Part shown: positions 50,007 to 60,745 of the stretch, piece after piece | How the letters are laid out: the number at the start of each line of letters is the position of its first letter | Position numbering within the stretch: position 1 is the stretch's first letter | Assembly: GCF_024347655.1 (NCBI RefSeq) | Contig: NZ_AP025514.1 | Span: 620,001 to 684,000 of the forward strand | Source: Vibrio toranzoniae | GTDB taxonomy: Bacteria > Pseudomonadota > Gammaproteobacteria > Enterobacterales > Vibrionaceae | Direction of reading: 5' to 3' | Length of the DNA stretch: 64,000 nt | Translations under genes and position numbers: made by a program | Notes under the pieces: generated by a model | Seen by the model: only the letters and a program-made list of their open reading frames with translations | The model's database searches: none | What the model was told of the DNA's origin: nothing

Positions 50007-50645
50007 ATGGAAAGTTATAAGCAACCCCTTCGAATTGGTATCGGTGGCCCGGTTGGGTCGGGTAAAACAGCGTTGTTAGAAGTGCTGTGTAAGGCGATTC
50101 GCGACAAGATCAATATTGCAGTAGTAACCAACGACATCTACACCCAAGAAGATGCAAAGATACTGACACGAGCTGAAGCTTTAGATCCTGACCGCATCAT
50201 CGGTGTGGAAACAGGCGGTTGCCCACATACTGCGATTCGTGAAGATGCGTCGATGAACCTCGCGGCAGTCGAAGAGCTGGCTAAGCTACATAAGAACCTC
50301 GATGTGGTGTTTGTAGAGAGTGGTGGTGACAACCTCAGTGCGACGTTCAGCCCTGAGTTAGCCGACCTGACTATCTATGTGATTGACGTAGCGGAAGGGG
50401 AGAAGATCCCACGTAAAGGTGGCCCGGGTATTACACGTTCTGATCTGCTGGTCATCAACAAGATCGATTTAGCGCCATACGTTGGGGCGTCACTTGAGGT
50501 GATGGAGCAAGACACACAACGTATGCGCCCTACCAAGCCATACGTGTTCACCAACCTCAAAGAGAGCCAAGGGTTAGACTTCATCATCAACTTTATTGTG
50601 ACGGAAGGGATGCTGACCATGAAAGAGCATTCTACGACTGAGTAG
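50007..50645 (+). CDS. ureG: Urease accessory GTPase UreG
   Basis: SIMIBI-class GTPase that dimerises on nickel and GTP binding and powers urease activation. The 212 residues have the P-loop GGPVGSGKT (about 13-21), the nickel-binding Cys-Pro-His motif at 72-74 in [33 protein letters not shown] and the guanine-specificity [10 protein letters not shown]. It is the last gene of the block, ending at a bidirectional terminator shared with xseA. Confidence 0.97.
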   Translation: MESYKQPLRIGIGGPVGSGKTALLEVLCKAIRDKINIAVVTNDIYTQEDAKILTRAEALDPDRIIGVETGGCPHTAIREDASMNLAAVEELAKLHKNLDVVFVESGGDNLSATFSPELADLTIYVIDVAEGEKIPRKGGPGITRSDLLVINKIDLAPYVGASLEVMEQDTQRMRPTKPYVFTNLKESQGLDFIINFIVTEGMLTMKEHSTTE

Positions 50646-50683
50646 GATTGGAATCCGTTCGTTTGTGAAGCTGGTAGATACAA

Positions 50684-50716
50684 AAAAGCCCTGTCGATTA
50701 TCGATAGGGCTTTTTG
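50684..50716. terminator. Bidirectional terminator between ureG and xseA
   Basis: AGCCCTGTCGA (50687-50697) pairs with TCGATAGGGCT (50701-50711), with one G-U pair and loop TTA. Runs of A before and T after let it work for both convergent units. Confidence 0.88.
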
Positions 50717-50747
50717 TTTTCAATGGTTTTCAGCGTTAGAGTTGAAT

Positions 50748-52094
50748 CTAGAGCTCGCTCTTAGCGACTCTTGTTGTGACTTGTGATTCAATCACACCAT
50801 CTTCGACCTGCGTGGTGATCACTTCGCCTACTTCAACATCGTTAATGGATGACACCGTCTTGCTCGACGCTGAATGGGTAATGCTGTAGCCACGCTTTAG
50901 GGTTGCCAGTGGGCTGACGGTCTCTAACTTCTCGGCAGCCATAGCTAGCTGGTGGCGAGTTGTTAGTAACGTCTTATCCATCGCATCCAGCAGCTTTTGC
51001 TCAGAACGCTGTAAATGTAACTTCTGTACACCAAGGCGTTTCACTGGTGAGTTCAACTGAAGCAGATGCTGTTTACGTTCAATATCTTGTGCATGCTGCT
51101 TTAAGTATTGAGTCATACCACGACGCAAACGCATGTCTAAGTCATCAAGTTGCTGACTCTGCTTTTGTAGCTGGTAGCTCGGGTGCTGTTTCTCTAAGCG
51201 GTATGTCAACGTTTGAGTTGATTGCACTTGCTTGATTAACACATGTCGAATCGCACTGACCAAGCGAGCTCGTTTAGACGCGAAAATTTGTTCTTTATGA
51301 CTGTTATCACGGCTCACCAATTCTGCAGCTGCTGATGGTGTTGGAGCGCGCATATCTGCGACGAAATCGGCGATAGTGACATCGATTTCGTGACCAATAG
51401 CACTGATGATTGGGATCTGACTTGCCTTAATAGTGCGAGCTACTATCTCGTTATTGAAACACCATAAGTCTTCTAACGAGCCACCGCCACGACCCACGAT
51501 CAACACATCACATTCATTGCGTTCGTTAGCTCGTCCAATCGCTTGGGCGATTTGAATCGCTGCTTCTTCACCTTGAACCATGGTTGGGTAAATCACAACA
51601 GGCAATGAAGGATCGCGTCTTTTCAATACATCGAGAATATCAAACAGTGCTGCGCCCGTTTTGGAAGTAATGATACCTACACATTTAGGATGCTCTGGCA
51701 AAGTCTGTTTACTCGATTGAGCAAATAAGCCTTCAGATGCCAAATCTATCTTCAGTTTTTCGAACTCTTGCTGAAGCTTACCGTCACCCTCTGGCTGCAT
51801 GCTTTCGATGATCAGCTGATAGTCACCACGTGGCTCATAAAGAGAGAGGCGAGCTTTGACTAGAACTTGATTACCATTCTGAGGCTTAAAAGTGACTCGG
51901 CGGTTATTGCCACGAAACATGGCGCACTTAACTTGAGCGCGAGAGTCTTTAAGTGTGAGGTACCAGTGACCAGAGACAGGTGCTGAGAAGTTTGAGATTT
52001 CACCAACGAGCCAGACTATTCCCATTTCATTTTCTAATAGGAGACGAACCTCGGAGTTGAGGCGAGAAACAGTAAAGATGTTTGGATTAGTCAT
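50748..52094 (-). CDS. xseA: Exodeoxyribonuclease VII large subunit
   Basis: Catalytic subunit of exonuclease VII, which degrades single-stranded DNA from both ends. The 448 residues have the N-terminal OB fold (about 1-100; VSRLNSEVRLLLENEMG, GHWYLTLKDSRAQVKCAMFRG), the catalytic domain (about 125-320; ITSKTGAALFDIL, VGRGGGSLEDLWCFNNE, SAIGHEIDVTIADFVADMRA) and a long coiled-coil C-terminal part. The small subunit gene xseB is not here. Its neighbour guaB is divergent, as in V. cholerae. Confidence 0.96.
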   Translation of the reverse strand: MTNPNIFTVSRLNSEVRLLLENEMGIVWLVGEISNFSAPVSGHWYLTLKDSRAQVKCAMFRGNNRRVTFKPQNGNQVLVKARLSLYEPRGDYQLIIESMQPEGDGKLQQEFEKLKIDLASEGLFAQSSKQTLPEHPKCVGIITSKTGAALFDILDVLKRRDPSLPVVIYPTMVQGEEAAIQIAQAIGRANERNECDVLIVGRGGGSLEDLWCFNNEIVARTIKASQIPIISAIGHEIDVTIADFVADMRAPTPSAAAELVSRDNSHKEQIFASKRARLVSAIRHVLIKQVQSTQTLTYRLEKQHPSYQLQKQSQQLDDLDMRLRRGMTQYLKQHAQDIERKQHLLQLNSPVKRLGVQKLHLQRSEQKLLDAMDKTLLTTRHQLAMAAEKLETVSPLATLKRGYSITHSASSKTVSSINDVEVGEVITTQVEDGVIESQVTTRVAKSEL

Positions 52095-52363
52095 AGAAGC
52101 ACTATCTTTCCTTGAAGGAAGGTCTTTCTTGGAATCTCACAGGGCGTGAGTATGGAAGATAGCGGCAATATAATACATAGCAAGGGGGGGGATGCAAATT
52201 AAAAATACAAAAATGTGTAGCCAAGCGATTTCGTTAGCCGTATAATCCGTCCGCAATATCTAATCCAAATGCAGTTTAATTTTCCTTAATTGGCTGCCCT
52301 CATTAGGCGAAACGATGAGATTGGATTGTTTCTTTTTACTCCTATTATTGTGAGATATTGCAA
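52095..52363. promoter_or_regulatory. xseA-guaB divergent region with -10 boxes and a G8 tract
   Basis: TATAAT occurs at 52241-52246, oriented to guaB about 118 bp upstream of its start, and again at 52169-52174; neither has a good -35 box. A run of eight G residues (52184-52191) lies between them, a mononucleotide tract liable to slippage. No PurR-like box was recognised in this stretch. Confidence 0.4.
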
Positions 52364-53827
52364 ATGCTAAGAATTGCCAAAGAAGCGCTGACATTCGACG
52401 ACGTACTGCTAGTGCCAGCACACTCCACCGTTCTCCCTAATACAGCTGATCTTCGCACTCAGCTGACGAAGAATATTTCCCTAAACATCCCAATGATCTC
52501 TGCATCGATGGATACTGTGACAGAAGCTCGCCTAGCGATTGCACTGGCACAAGAAGGCGGAATAGGCTTCATTCATAAGAACATGTCTATTGAACAACAA
52601 GCTGAAATGGTTCGCCAGGTTAAAATTTACGAAGCAGGTGTAGTTTCTCATCCTGTTACTGTAAACCCTGACGCGACAATCGCTGATGTTGTAGCTCTTA
52701 CTCAAAAACACGGCTTTGCCGGTTTCCCTGTTGTTACTGAAACAAACGAACTTGTTGGTATTATTACTGGCCGTGATGTTCGCTTTGTTACTGACCTTTC
52801 TAAGAAAGTTGAAGTAGTAATGACGCCTAAAGCTCGCCTTGCTGCTGTTAAAGAAGGTGCAACTCGTGAAGAAGTTCAAGAGAAAATGCACGAAGCGCGT
52901 GTTGAGAAAGTTCTTGTCGTAAATGATGACTTCCAACTTACTGGAATGATCACTGCAAAAGATTTCCACAAAGCAGAACGTAAACCAAACGCTTGTAAAG
53001 ATGAGCGCGGCAGCCTACGTGTAGGTGCTGCTGTTGGTGCTGGTGCTGGTAACGAAGAGCGCGTAGCTGCTCTAGTGGAAGCTGGCGTAGACGTTCTACT
53101 AATCGACTCTTCACACGGTCACTCTGAAGGCGTACTTAACCGTATCCGCGAAACTCGCGCTGCCTACCCTGATCTACAAATCATTGGTGGTAACGTAGCA
53201 ACGGGGGCTGGCGCTCGTGCTCTTATCGAAGCCGGTGTTAGTGCGGTTAAAGTAGGTATCGGCCCGGGTTCAATCTGTACGACTCGTATCGTTACTGGTG
53301 TTGGTGTTCCTCAAGTAACAGCAATCGCAGACGCTGCTGAAGTTGCAAACGAATACGGTATTCCAGTAATCGCAGATGGCGGTATCCGCTTCTCTGGTGA
53401 TATCTGTAAAGCTATCGTTGCTGGCGCATCTTGTGTGATGGTCGGTTCAATGTTCGCTGGTACTGAAGAAGCACCGGGTGAAGTTATCCTTTACAACGGT
53501 CGTTCTTACAAGTCTTACCGTGGTATGGGTTCTCTTGGCGCCATGTCTCAAGGTTCTTCTGATCGTTATTTCCAATCTGACAACGCTGCAGACAAGCTTG
53601 TTCCAGAAGGTATTGAAGGTCGTATCGCATACAAAGGTCGTCTAAAAGAGATCGTTCACCAACAGATGGGCGGTCTACGCTCAAGCATGGGCCTAACAGG
53701 TTCTGCAACTGTTGAAGACATGCGTACTAAAGCTGAGTTTGTTCGTATCTCTGGTGCGGGCATGAAAGAATCTCACGTACACGATGTTCAAATCACGGAA
53801 GAAGCACCTAACTACCGTTTAGGTTAA
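52364..53827 (+). CDS. guaB: Inosine-5'-monophosphate dehydrogenase
   Basis: Oxidises IMP to XMP, the committed step to GMP. The 487 residues have the barrel with [16 protein letters not shown] and the catalytic cysteine loop [18 protein letters not shown] pair of CBS domains is inserted at about 93-200 ([39 protein letters not shown]), and the flap [19 protein letters not shown] is present. The ATG at 52364 gives the family start [13 protein letters not shown]; the TTG two codons upstream is rejected. A terminator follows, so it is not simply cotranscribed with guaA. Confidence 0.98.
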   Translation: MLRIAKEALTFDDVLLVPAHSTVLPNTADLRTQLTKNISLNIPMISASMDTVTEARLAIALAQEGGIGFIHKNMSIEQQAEMVRQVKIYEAGVVSHPVTVNPDATIADVVALTQKHGFAGFPVVTETNELVGIITGRDVRFVTDLSKKVEVVMTPKARLAAVKEGATREEVQEKMHEARVEKVLVVNDDFQLTGMITAKDFHKAERKPNACKDERGSLRVGAAVGAGAGNEERVAALVEAGVDVLLIDSSHGHSEGVLNRIRETRAAYPDLQIIGGNVATGAGARALIEAGVSAVKVGIGPGSICTTRIVTGVGVPQVTAIADAAEVANEYGIPVIADGGIRFSGDICKAIVAGASCVMVGSMFAGTEEAPGEVILYNGRSYKSYRGMGSLGAMSQGSSDRYFQSDNAADKLVPEGIEGRIAYKGRLKEIVHQQMGGLRSSMGLTGSATVEDMRTKAEFVRISGAGMKESHVHDVQITEEAPNYRLG

Positions 53828-53846
53828 TAATACGTCCAAACGTTTG

Positions 53847-53879
53847 AATAATGTGCTGATTTAGTCGGCACATTATTTT
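53847..53879 (+). terminator. Intrinsic terminator between guaB and guaA
   Basis: AATAATGTGCTGA (53847-53859) pairs with TCGGCACATTATT (53865-53877), a 13-bp helix with one G-U pair and loop TTTAG, followed by T-rich sequence. The 10-bp palindrome CAAACGTTTG (53837-53846) immediately precedes it. Confidence 0.8.
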
Positions 53880-53939
53880 ATTTGAGGCCTGTTTTGTTTA
53901 GAGAGTGATTCTCACAAAATATCGCCCTACAGATAACCA

Positions 53940-53955
53940 ACGAAAACGTTTGCTT
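53940..53955 (-). promoter_or_regulatory. PurR-like operator upstream of guaA
   Basis: On the minus strand the site reads AAGCAAACGTTTTCGT, 15 of 16 positions as in the purine-repressor consensus ACGCAAACGTTTTCGT. It is 75 bp upstream of the guaA ATG and downstream of the guaB terminator, implying separate purine control of guaA. A weaker related palindrome lies at 53837-53846. Confidence 0.7.
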
Positions 53956-54029
53956 TATTTCTTGAAGAGTTAATCAGAGGTGAGTAAACTCGCCTCCGTT
54001 TTATCACATAGCCAATAAGACTGCTTACA

Positions 54030-55583
54030 ATGACTAAAAATATTCATGACCAACGTATTCTAATTCTGGACTTCGGTTCTCAATACACACAGCTAGTTGC
54101 TCGTCGTATTCGTGAGATCGGTGTTTACTGTGAACTTTGGAGCTGGGACGTAGAAGAAGCGGATATTCGTGAATTCAATCCAGACGGTATCATCCTATCT
54201 GGTGGACCTGAAAGTGTAACGGAAGAGAACTCTCCGCGCGCACCTCAGTACGTATTTGATTCAGGTGTTCCTGTATTTGGTGTGTGCTACGGCATGCAAA
54301 CCATGGCAGAGCAGCTTGGTGGTAAAGTTGCAGGTTCTAACGAGCGTGAATTCGGCTACGCCGCGGTTCAGGTTACGGGTGATTCAGCATTATTTGCTAA
54401 CCTTGAAGCGACGCAAGATGTTTGGATGAGCCACGGCGACAAAGTGGTTGAGATTCCTGCTGATTTCATAAAAATCGCAGCAACAGACACTTGCCCATAC
54501 GCTGCAATGGCAAATGAAGAGAAGAAGTACTACGGTGTGCAATTCCACCCCGAAGTAACGCACACTAAGAATGGTCTTAAAATGCTTGAGAACTTTGTTC
54601 TTGACGTTTGTGGCTGTGAGCGTTTATGGACCTCTGAATCCATCATCGAAGATGCGGTTGCTCGTATTAAAGAGCAAGTAGGTGATGACGAAGTTATCCT
54701 TGGTCTTTCTGGTGGCGTTGATTCATCTGTAGTCGCAATGCTTGCTCACCGTGCTATTGGTGACAAACTAACTTGTGTATTTGTAGATAACGGCCTTCTT
54801 CGTTTGAACGAAGCAGAGCAAGTTATGGATATGTTTGGTAACAAGTTTGGCCTAAACATCATCAAAGTAGATGCTGAAGATCGTTTCCTTAATGCGTTAG
54901 AAGGTGAAGCTGAACCGGAAGCTAAGCGTAAGATCATCGGTCACGTATTCGTAGATATCTTCGATGAAGAGTCTAAGAAACTGAAGAATGCTAAATGGCT
55001 TGCTCAGGGTACTATCTACCCAGACGTAATCGAGTCTGCTGCTTCTAAGACGGGTAAAGCACACGTAATCAAATCTCACCACAACGTTGGTGGTCTTCCT
55101 GATGATATGGAAATGGGCCTTGTTGAGCCTCTACGTGAGCTGTTTAAAGATGAAGTACGTAAGATCGGCCTAGAACTTGGTCTTCCATACAACATGCTTT
55201 ACCGCCACCCATTCCCAGGTCCAGGTCTAGGTGTTCGTGTTCTTGGTGAAATCAAGAAAGAGTACTGTGATCTGCTGCGTCGTGCTGATGCTATCTTCAT
55301 TGAAGAGCTTCACGCTGCTGACCTTTACCACAAAGTATCTCAAGCATTCACGGTATTCCTACCAGTGCGTTCTGTTGGCGTAATGGGCGATGGCCGTAAG
55401 TACGATTGGGTTGTATCTCTACGAGCTGTAGAAACTATCGACTTCATGACTGCTCACTGGGCACACCTGCCATACGATTTCCTAGGTAAAGTCTCTAACC
55501 GTATTATCAACGAAGTTAACGGCATTTCACGTGTTGTTTACGATATTTCTGGTAAGCCACCAGCAACTATCGAGTGGGAATAA
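54030..55583 (+). CDS. guaA: GMP synthase (glutamine-hydrolysing)
   Basis: Aminates XMP to GMP. The 517 residues hold a class I glutamine amidotransferase domain (about 1-195) with nucleophile cysteine in [11 protein letters not shown] and [10 protein letters not shown], then the ATP pyrophosphatase domain with the P-loop [15 protein letters not shown]. The C-terminal dimerisation domain ends in [10 protein letters not shown]. It starts 202 bp after guaB, behind its own PurR-like box, unlike the tightly linked guaBA operon of E. coli. Confidence 0.98.
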   Translation: MTKNIHDQRILILDFGSQYTQLVARRIREIGVYCELWSWDVEEADIREFNPDGIILSGGPESVTEENSPRAPQYVFDSGVPVFGVCYGMQTMAEQLGGKVAGSNEREFGYAAVQVTGDSALFANLEATQDVWMSHGDKVVEIPADFIKIAATDTCPYAAMANEEKKYYGVQFHPEVTHTKNGLKMLENFVLDVCGCERLWTSESIIEDAVARIKEQVGDDEVILGLSGGVDSSVVAMLAHRAIGDKLTCVFVDNGLLRLNEAEQVMDMFGNKFGLNIIKVDAEDRFLNALEGEAEPEAKRKIIGHVFVDIFDEESKKLKNAKWLAQGTIYPDVIESAASKTGKAHVIKSHHNVGGLPDDMEMGLVEPLRELFKDEVRKIGLELGLPYNMLYRHPFPGPGLGVRVLGEIKKEYCDLLRRADAIFIEELHAADLYHKVSQAFTVFLPVRSVGVMGDGRKYDWVVSLRAVETIDFMTAHWAHLPYDFLGKVSNRIINEVNGISRVVYDISGKPPATIEWE

Positions 55584-55620
55584 TCTCTTAGAGAATTAGC
55601 TTACGTTGATTGAAACCTTA

Positions 55621-55651
55621 AAAGCCTCGAACTCAGTTCGGGGCTTTTTTC
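55621..55651 (+). terminator. Intrinsic terminator after guaA
   Basis: AAAGCCTCGAAC and GTTCGGGGCTTT form a 12-bp stem with one G-U pair around TCA, followed by further T residues. Confidence 0.9.
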
Positions 55652-55872
55652 TTTCTGATTCAGTTATTAAAGAGTCATATCGAACGGTTAGGAGCCAAAC
55701 TAGTTGAAAATTAGACATCGCCTCAAGAAGCAATGAGACGCTTTGTTGTGTTGGACTATACATAAAAATATCACTCGCACTTTTTATAAATTCATACCAC
55801 ACCAGCTAGGCCATTTCACATGTGACGCATACTCTTTGATGGACTTATTAAGGACAGATAAGAGAATCCACC

Positions 55873-57546
55873 ATGTTAAAAATTAAATATTTGGCGGCAA
55901 TATTTGGCTGTACATTAGCAGCACAAAGCCATGCGTCTTTGAACATTCAACCTGATCCGCAAAACCCGAATGGTTACCTTGTTGAGAAGTCGGCATTACA
56001 AGCTGCTGAACAGGCGAAAACCTCCGACCCTATGTATGCTATCTGGTCACAGGCCCTACAAACTCGTTCGAACACTATCGTTGAAGCGATTGAACCCGGT
56101 TCACCTTTCAATCCTGAAAACGTAAAGCGGGTTGAGCGTGTATTCCCTCAATCTGAATGGGACTTCCTTACTCAGATGGCTGCTCCAGAATACACTTATA
56201 CTCGTTTCTTGCGTGCGATTGGTAAATTCCCAGCCTTCTGTGGAGAGTACACTGATGGGCGAGATTCTGATGCCATCTGTAAGAAATCCATCATCACCGC
56301 TTTTGCTCACTTCTCTCAAGAGACGGGCGGTCACATCGCAATCGACAATACTTCTGATAACCCATTAGCTCTAGAAGAGTGGCAGCAAGCGCTGGTACAT
56401 GTTCGTGAAATGGGGTGGTCTGAAGGGCAAGAAGGCTACACCACAGGTTGTGGCCAGAACGATTGGCAAAATGCACGTTGGCCTTGTGCCGTAGGGCAGG
56501 GCTATTTCGGACGTGGTGCTAAACAGCTTTCTTACCATTTTAACTACGGTGCGTTCTCGGAAGTGATGTTCGATGGTGATGCGACGGTTCTATTGAATAA
56601 TCCGGCCTTAGTGGCAGACTCTTGGTTAAACCTAGCTTCTGCTATTTGGTTCTTCCTTACTCCTCAAGCTCCTAAACCTGCAATGTTGCACGTGATCGAC
56701 CGTACATGGACACCCTCGCAACGTGAATTGGATGCCGGTATTGGTTATGGCTTTGGTACTACTATCAACGTGATCAATGGTGGAATTGAGTGTGGTGAGC
56801 AGAATAAAGACAAAGGTCAACCCGTTAACCGAATTCGTTACTGGGAAGGCCTAGCGGCGCACTATGAAATTCCTGTAGAAGTGGACGAGCAGAACACGTG
56901 TTGGCAGCAAACGCTTTACGGAAGCTTAAACCTCAACGGTGCCACTGACGTGCTATACACTAACTGGGATGGTAACTGGAAATACTACGCAGACCGCCCA
57001 GAAGGCTACTCATTTGAATGTGAGCTTGTTGGTTTCCAAACGGCATATTCAGCGTTGGTTGCTGGAGATTACGAGAAGTGTGTGACCAACTTCTACGGTT
57101 CTCACGCGAGCTGGCCTGAAGTGAAAGTGGTCGACAAGCTTGATCCGGTAGACCCAGGGACAGATCCCGGTGGCAACGGTTGGAGCGCGACTAAGGTATA
57201 CAACGCTGGTGATCAAGTGACTCAAAATGGCGTAACCTACGAAGCGAAATGGTGGACACAAGGTGATGACCCTGCCAATGGCGGCCCTTGGAAATTAGTT
57301 GCCGGTGAGCCTACACCTGTCGATCCTGATCCGGTAGACCCAAGCCCTGTTGAACCGCCAGTGACTGAGCCACCAATTGTCGTAGATCCATCGGTGTTTA
57401 TCACATGGGAAGCGGGCGTGAGCCAAGTGAGTAATGGCGACAAGGTGACACATAACGGCAAGTGCTTCGTGGCTAAAAATGGCCCTGGCGTATGGGAAAG
57501 CCCTGTTCAATCGAACTGGTTCTGGGATGAAATAAATTGCGATTAA
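55873..57546 (+). CDS. Secreted glycoside hydrolase family 19 chitinase with two chitin-binding modules
   Basis: Endochitinase of the plant-type GH19 family, 557 residues with a signal peptide (about 1-21, cleaving near SHA-S). The catalytic domain (about 80-400) has the catalytic glutamate E150 in FAHFSQETGGH and a second candidate acid in GQEGYTTGCG. It also has YFGRGAKQLSYHFNYGAFSE (about 211-230) and NVINGGIECG. Two CBM5/12-like modules follow: about 437-479 (WSATKVYNAGDQVTQNG, aromatic WW) and about 509-557. They are joined by Pro/Asp/Val linkers. It stands alone between guaA and the galactose region and probably supports use of marine chitin. Confidence 0.9.
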   Translation: MLKIKYLAAIFGCTLAAQSHASLNIQPDPQNPNGYLVEKSALQAAEQAKTSDPMYAIWSQALQTRSNTIVEAIEPGSPFNPENVKRVERVFPQSEWDFLTQMAAPEYTYTRFLRAIGKFPAFCGEYTDGRDSDAICKKSIITAFAHFSQETGGHIAIDNTSDNPLALEEWQQALVHVREMGWSEGQEGYTTGCGQNDWQNARWPCAVGQGYFGRGAKQLSYHFNYGAFSEVMFDGDATVLLNNPALVADSWLNLASAIWFFLTPQAPKPAMLHVIDRTWTPSQRELDAGIGYGFGTTINVINGGIECGEQNKDKGQPVNRIRYWEGLAAHYEIPVEVDEQNTCWQQTLYGSLNLNGATDVLYTNWDGNWKYYADRPEGYSFECELVGFQTAYSALVAGDYEKCVTNFYGSHASWPEVKVVDKLDPVDPGTDPGGNGWSATKVYNAGDQVTQNGVTYEAKWWTQGDDPANGGPWKLVAGEPTPVDPDPVDPSPVEPPVTEPPIVVDPSVFITWEAGVSQVSNGDKVTHNGKCFVAKNGPGVWESPVQSNWFWDEINCD

Positions 57547-57610
57547 TAGGCGACGACTTTAATAAGTTGATATATTAAATCTATTGACCTGATTACCCAA
57601 CATTATTCAA

Positions 57611-57640
57611 AAGCCGAAAGTTTCTACTTTCGGTTTTTTG
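57611..57640 (+). terminator. Intrinsic terminator after the chitinase gene
   Basis: CCGAAAGT (57614-57621) and ACTTTCGG (57626-57633) pair around TTCT, followed by six T residues. Confidence 0.88.
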
Positions 57641-57983
57641 TTTCTGACTATGCCGATCAGACACAAGCTCTAAGTTAAAAATCGAGCTAACGCAACAGAT
57701 CTATATCAAGCTATTGAAAGGGCATTGCCGTTATTAGGTGTGTTTTTGTTGTGTTGAAAATGGTTAAGTACAGAAAATGAAGTAAAAGGATCATAGTAGG
57801 CCAAAAACTATTTCTGCGGATATAAAAATGGGCCTCAGCTTAACGCTAAGACCCAAATCTGAAGGCGGTATTAGAGGTGAGTAATTCACGTTGCCTCTCT
57901 CTCGGCCTGTTTGAATGCTGACCGACGTTCTTATGCGTAATTGGGTCGTAGTGAATACGAGTATTTTTGGACTGAGGTAATTA

Positions 57984-58002
57984 TTAGTAAAAGTTTTACT
58001 AA
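57984..58002. promoter_or_regulatory. Perfect 19-bp palindrome, candidate EbgR operator
   Basis: TTAGTAAAAGTTTTACTAA is a perfect 9+1+9 palindrome. LacI-family regulators bind such sites, and matching TTTAGTAAAA half-sites occur upstream of ebgR (59239 and 59314 regions), which suggests a common regulator, most simply the adjacent EbgR. No beta-galactosidase or transporter gene follows in this window. Confidence 0.5.
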
Positions 58003-58011
58003 ATGAAATTG

Positions 58012-58027
58012 GTGAAAACGTTTTACT
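58012..58027. promoter_or_regulatory. Second LacI-family-type operator, beside the 19-bp palindrome
   Basis: GTGAAAACGTTTTACT has a palindromic core AAAACGTTTT with the central CG typical of GalR/LacI family sites. Its left half fits the GalR consensus GTGNAANCG but its right half does not. It is centred about 26 bp from the preceding palindrome. Confidence 0.4.
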
Positions 58028-58126
58028 TTAACTCCATCACGTTTTTTATGGGCTTTTGACGGTGCTGTGTGATCCACTTAAAAGAATGCCATTTGGTGAT
58101 TTAGGTGAGTATTTTAGAAGGGAGAT

Positions 58127-58201
58127 ATGCATATGTTGGTGTATATGAAAGACATAAAAAAGGCCACCTATAGTAGAGATGGCCTTTTGTTATCTATTTG
58201 A
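58127..58201 (+). CDS. Possible 24-residue micro-ORF (or remnant start of a lost gene)
   Basis: An ATG at 58127 and a second at 58133, the latter 8 bp after GGGAG, open a 24-codon frame (starts MHMLVYMKDIKK) that runs through the ebgR terminator to TGA at 58199-58201. A good ribosome-binding site downstream of two operators is notable, but the peptide resembles nothing I know. Coding status is doubtful. Confidence 0.15.
   Translation: MHMLVYMKDIKKATYSRDGLLLSI
58157..58188 (-). terminator. Intrinsic terminator of ebgR
   Basis: AAAAGGCCA (58158-58166) pairs with TGGCCTTTT (58180-58188). On the minus strand the helix is followed by a T-run (plus strand AAAAAA). It lies about 25-50 bp past the ebgR stop. 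Confidence 0.82.
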
Positions 58202-58210
58202 AATATATTG

Positions 58211-59588
<1,378 letters not shown>

Positions 59589-60608
59589 GTGAAAGTACTG
59601 GTAACGGGCGGCATGGGTTACATCGGAAGTCACACATGTATTCAAATGATGCAAGAGGGCATGGAGCCCATAATTGTAGACAACCTTTGCAACAGCAAAG
59701 AGCTAGTACTGGAGCGAATCAATGCACTAGCCGGTCAAACACCAACATTTTACCTTGGCGATATTCGTGATGAATCCTTCTTAGATGGTGTTTTTTCCAA
59801 GCATGACATTCAAGCCGTCATTCATTTCGCTGGCCTAAAAGCGGTAGGCGAATCAGTCGCTAAGCCTTTGGAGTACTACGATAACAACGTAAATGGGTCT
59901 CTGGTTCTAGCGCGCAGCATGAAGAAAGCAGGCGTGAAAAGCATCGTGTTTAGCTCTTCGGCAACCGTGTATGGCGACCCTGATATTGTGCCGATCACCG
60001 AAAGCTCACCAACGGGCGAAACCACGAACCCTTATGGCCGCAGTAAGTACATGGTCGAAGAGTGCTTGAGTGATTTGTTCAACGCTGAAAACGACTGGAG
60101 CGTCACTTTACTGCGCTACTTTAACCCTGTTGGCGCACATCCGTCAGGCACCATGGGTGAAGACCCGCAAGGCATTCCAAACAACCTAGTACCGTTCATC
60201 GCACAGGTTGCCGTTGGCCGTAGAGAGAAACTTTCTATCTTTGGAAACGATTACTCAACCGTTGATGGTACGGGCGTTCGTGATTACATCCACGTGATGG
60301 ATCTGGCTGATGGCCACGTAGCAGCATTAAAAGCCGTGGCCGAGAAGTCGGGTTTGCACATTTACAACCTAGGTACAGGTAAAGGCTCGAGCGTACTTGA
60401 GATGGTTGAAGCCTTTGCACAAGCATCGGGCAAGCCAGTTCCTTATGAACTTTGCCCGCGCCGTGCTGGTGATATTGCCGAATGTTGGGCAAGCACTGAA
60501 AAAGCAGAGCGTGAACTGGGTTGGAAAGCGACACGCAGCGTGATGGAAATGACGGCGGATACGTGGAAATGGCAGTCGAATAACCCAAACGGTTATTCCC
60601 CTTCGTAA
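59589..60608 (+). CDS. galE: UDP-glucose 4-epimerase
   Basis: Interconverts UDP-galactose and UDP-glucose in the Leloir pathway and supplies UDP-galactose for surface polysaccharides. The 339 residues begin VKVLVTGGMGYIGSHTC with the NAD-binding GxxGxxG. The catalytic serine motif FSSSATVYGDP and the YGRSK tyrosine/lysine pair are present. The start is GTG with GAGAGG 6 bp upstream; an in-frame start 27 bp earlier is rejected. First of galE-galT-galK-galM. Confidence 0.97.
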   Translation: MKVLVTGGMGYIGSHTCIQMMQEGMEPIIVDNLCNSKELVLERINALAGQTPTFYLGDIRDESFLDGVFSKHDIQAVIHFAGLKAVGESVAKPLEYYDNNVNGSLVLARSMKKAGVKSIVFSSSATVYGDPDIVPITESSPTGETTNPYGRSKYMVEECLSDLFNAENDWSVTLLRYFNPVGAHPSGTMGEDPQGIPNNLVPFIAQVAVGRREKLSIFGNDYSTVDGTGVRDYIHVMDLADGHVAALKAVAEKSGLHIYNLGTGKGSSVLEMVEAFAQASGKPVPYELCPRRAGDIAECWASTEKAERELGWKATRSVMEMTADTWKWQSNNPNGYSPS

Positions 60609-60745
60609 TTGAAGTCGCAGCGTTGTTGGATGTAATTCCAATTTTATTGGTGAATGCAGATGAAGAGATATTTTGAATCTCCTTGTAGAAGAATTATTCG
60701 TCTTGGTGAATTGACCAAGACACAAAAATTAAGAGCAATGTAAGT

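Larger units (their letters stand above)
57641..58157. other. Gene-poor region with orphan operators between chitinase gene and ebgR
   Basis: This stretch lacks a credible long gene. It contains an 11-bp hairpin with two G-U pairs (57829-57855, with A-rich sequence on its left, so it could terminate leftward RNA), two LacI-family-type palindromes near 58.0 kb, and a micro-ORF. The arrangement looks like a promoter region whose structural gene is missing. Confidence 0.5.

Noticed and set aside
38491..50683. Classical pathogenicity-type genomic island with integrase and tRNA att site
   Set aside because: No integrase, transposase, tRNA gene or flanking direct repeat was seen around the urt-ure block.
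52532..52969. 145-codon open frame antisense to guaB
   Set aside because: Opposite to the conserved IMP dehydrogenase barrel and CBS domains; no promoter or Shine-Dalgarno.
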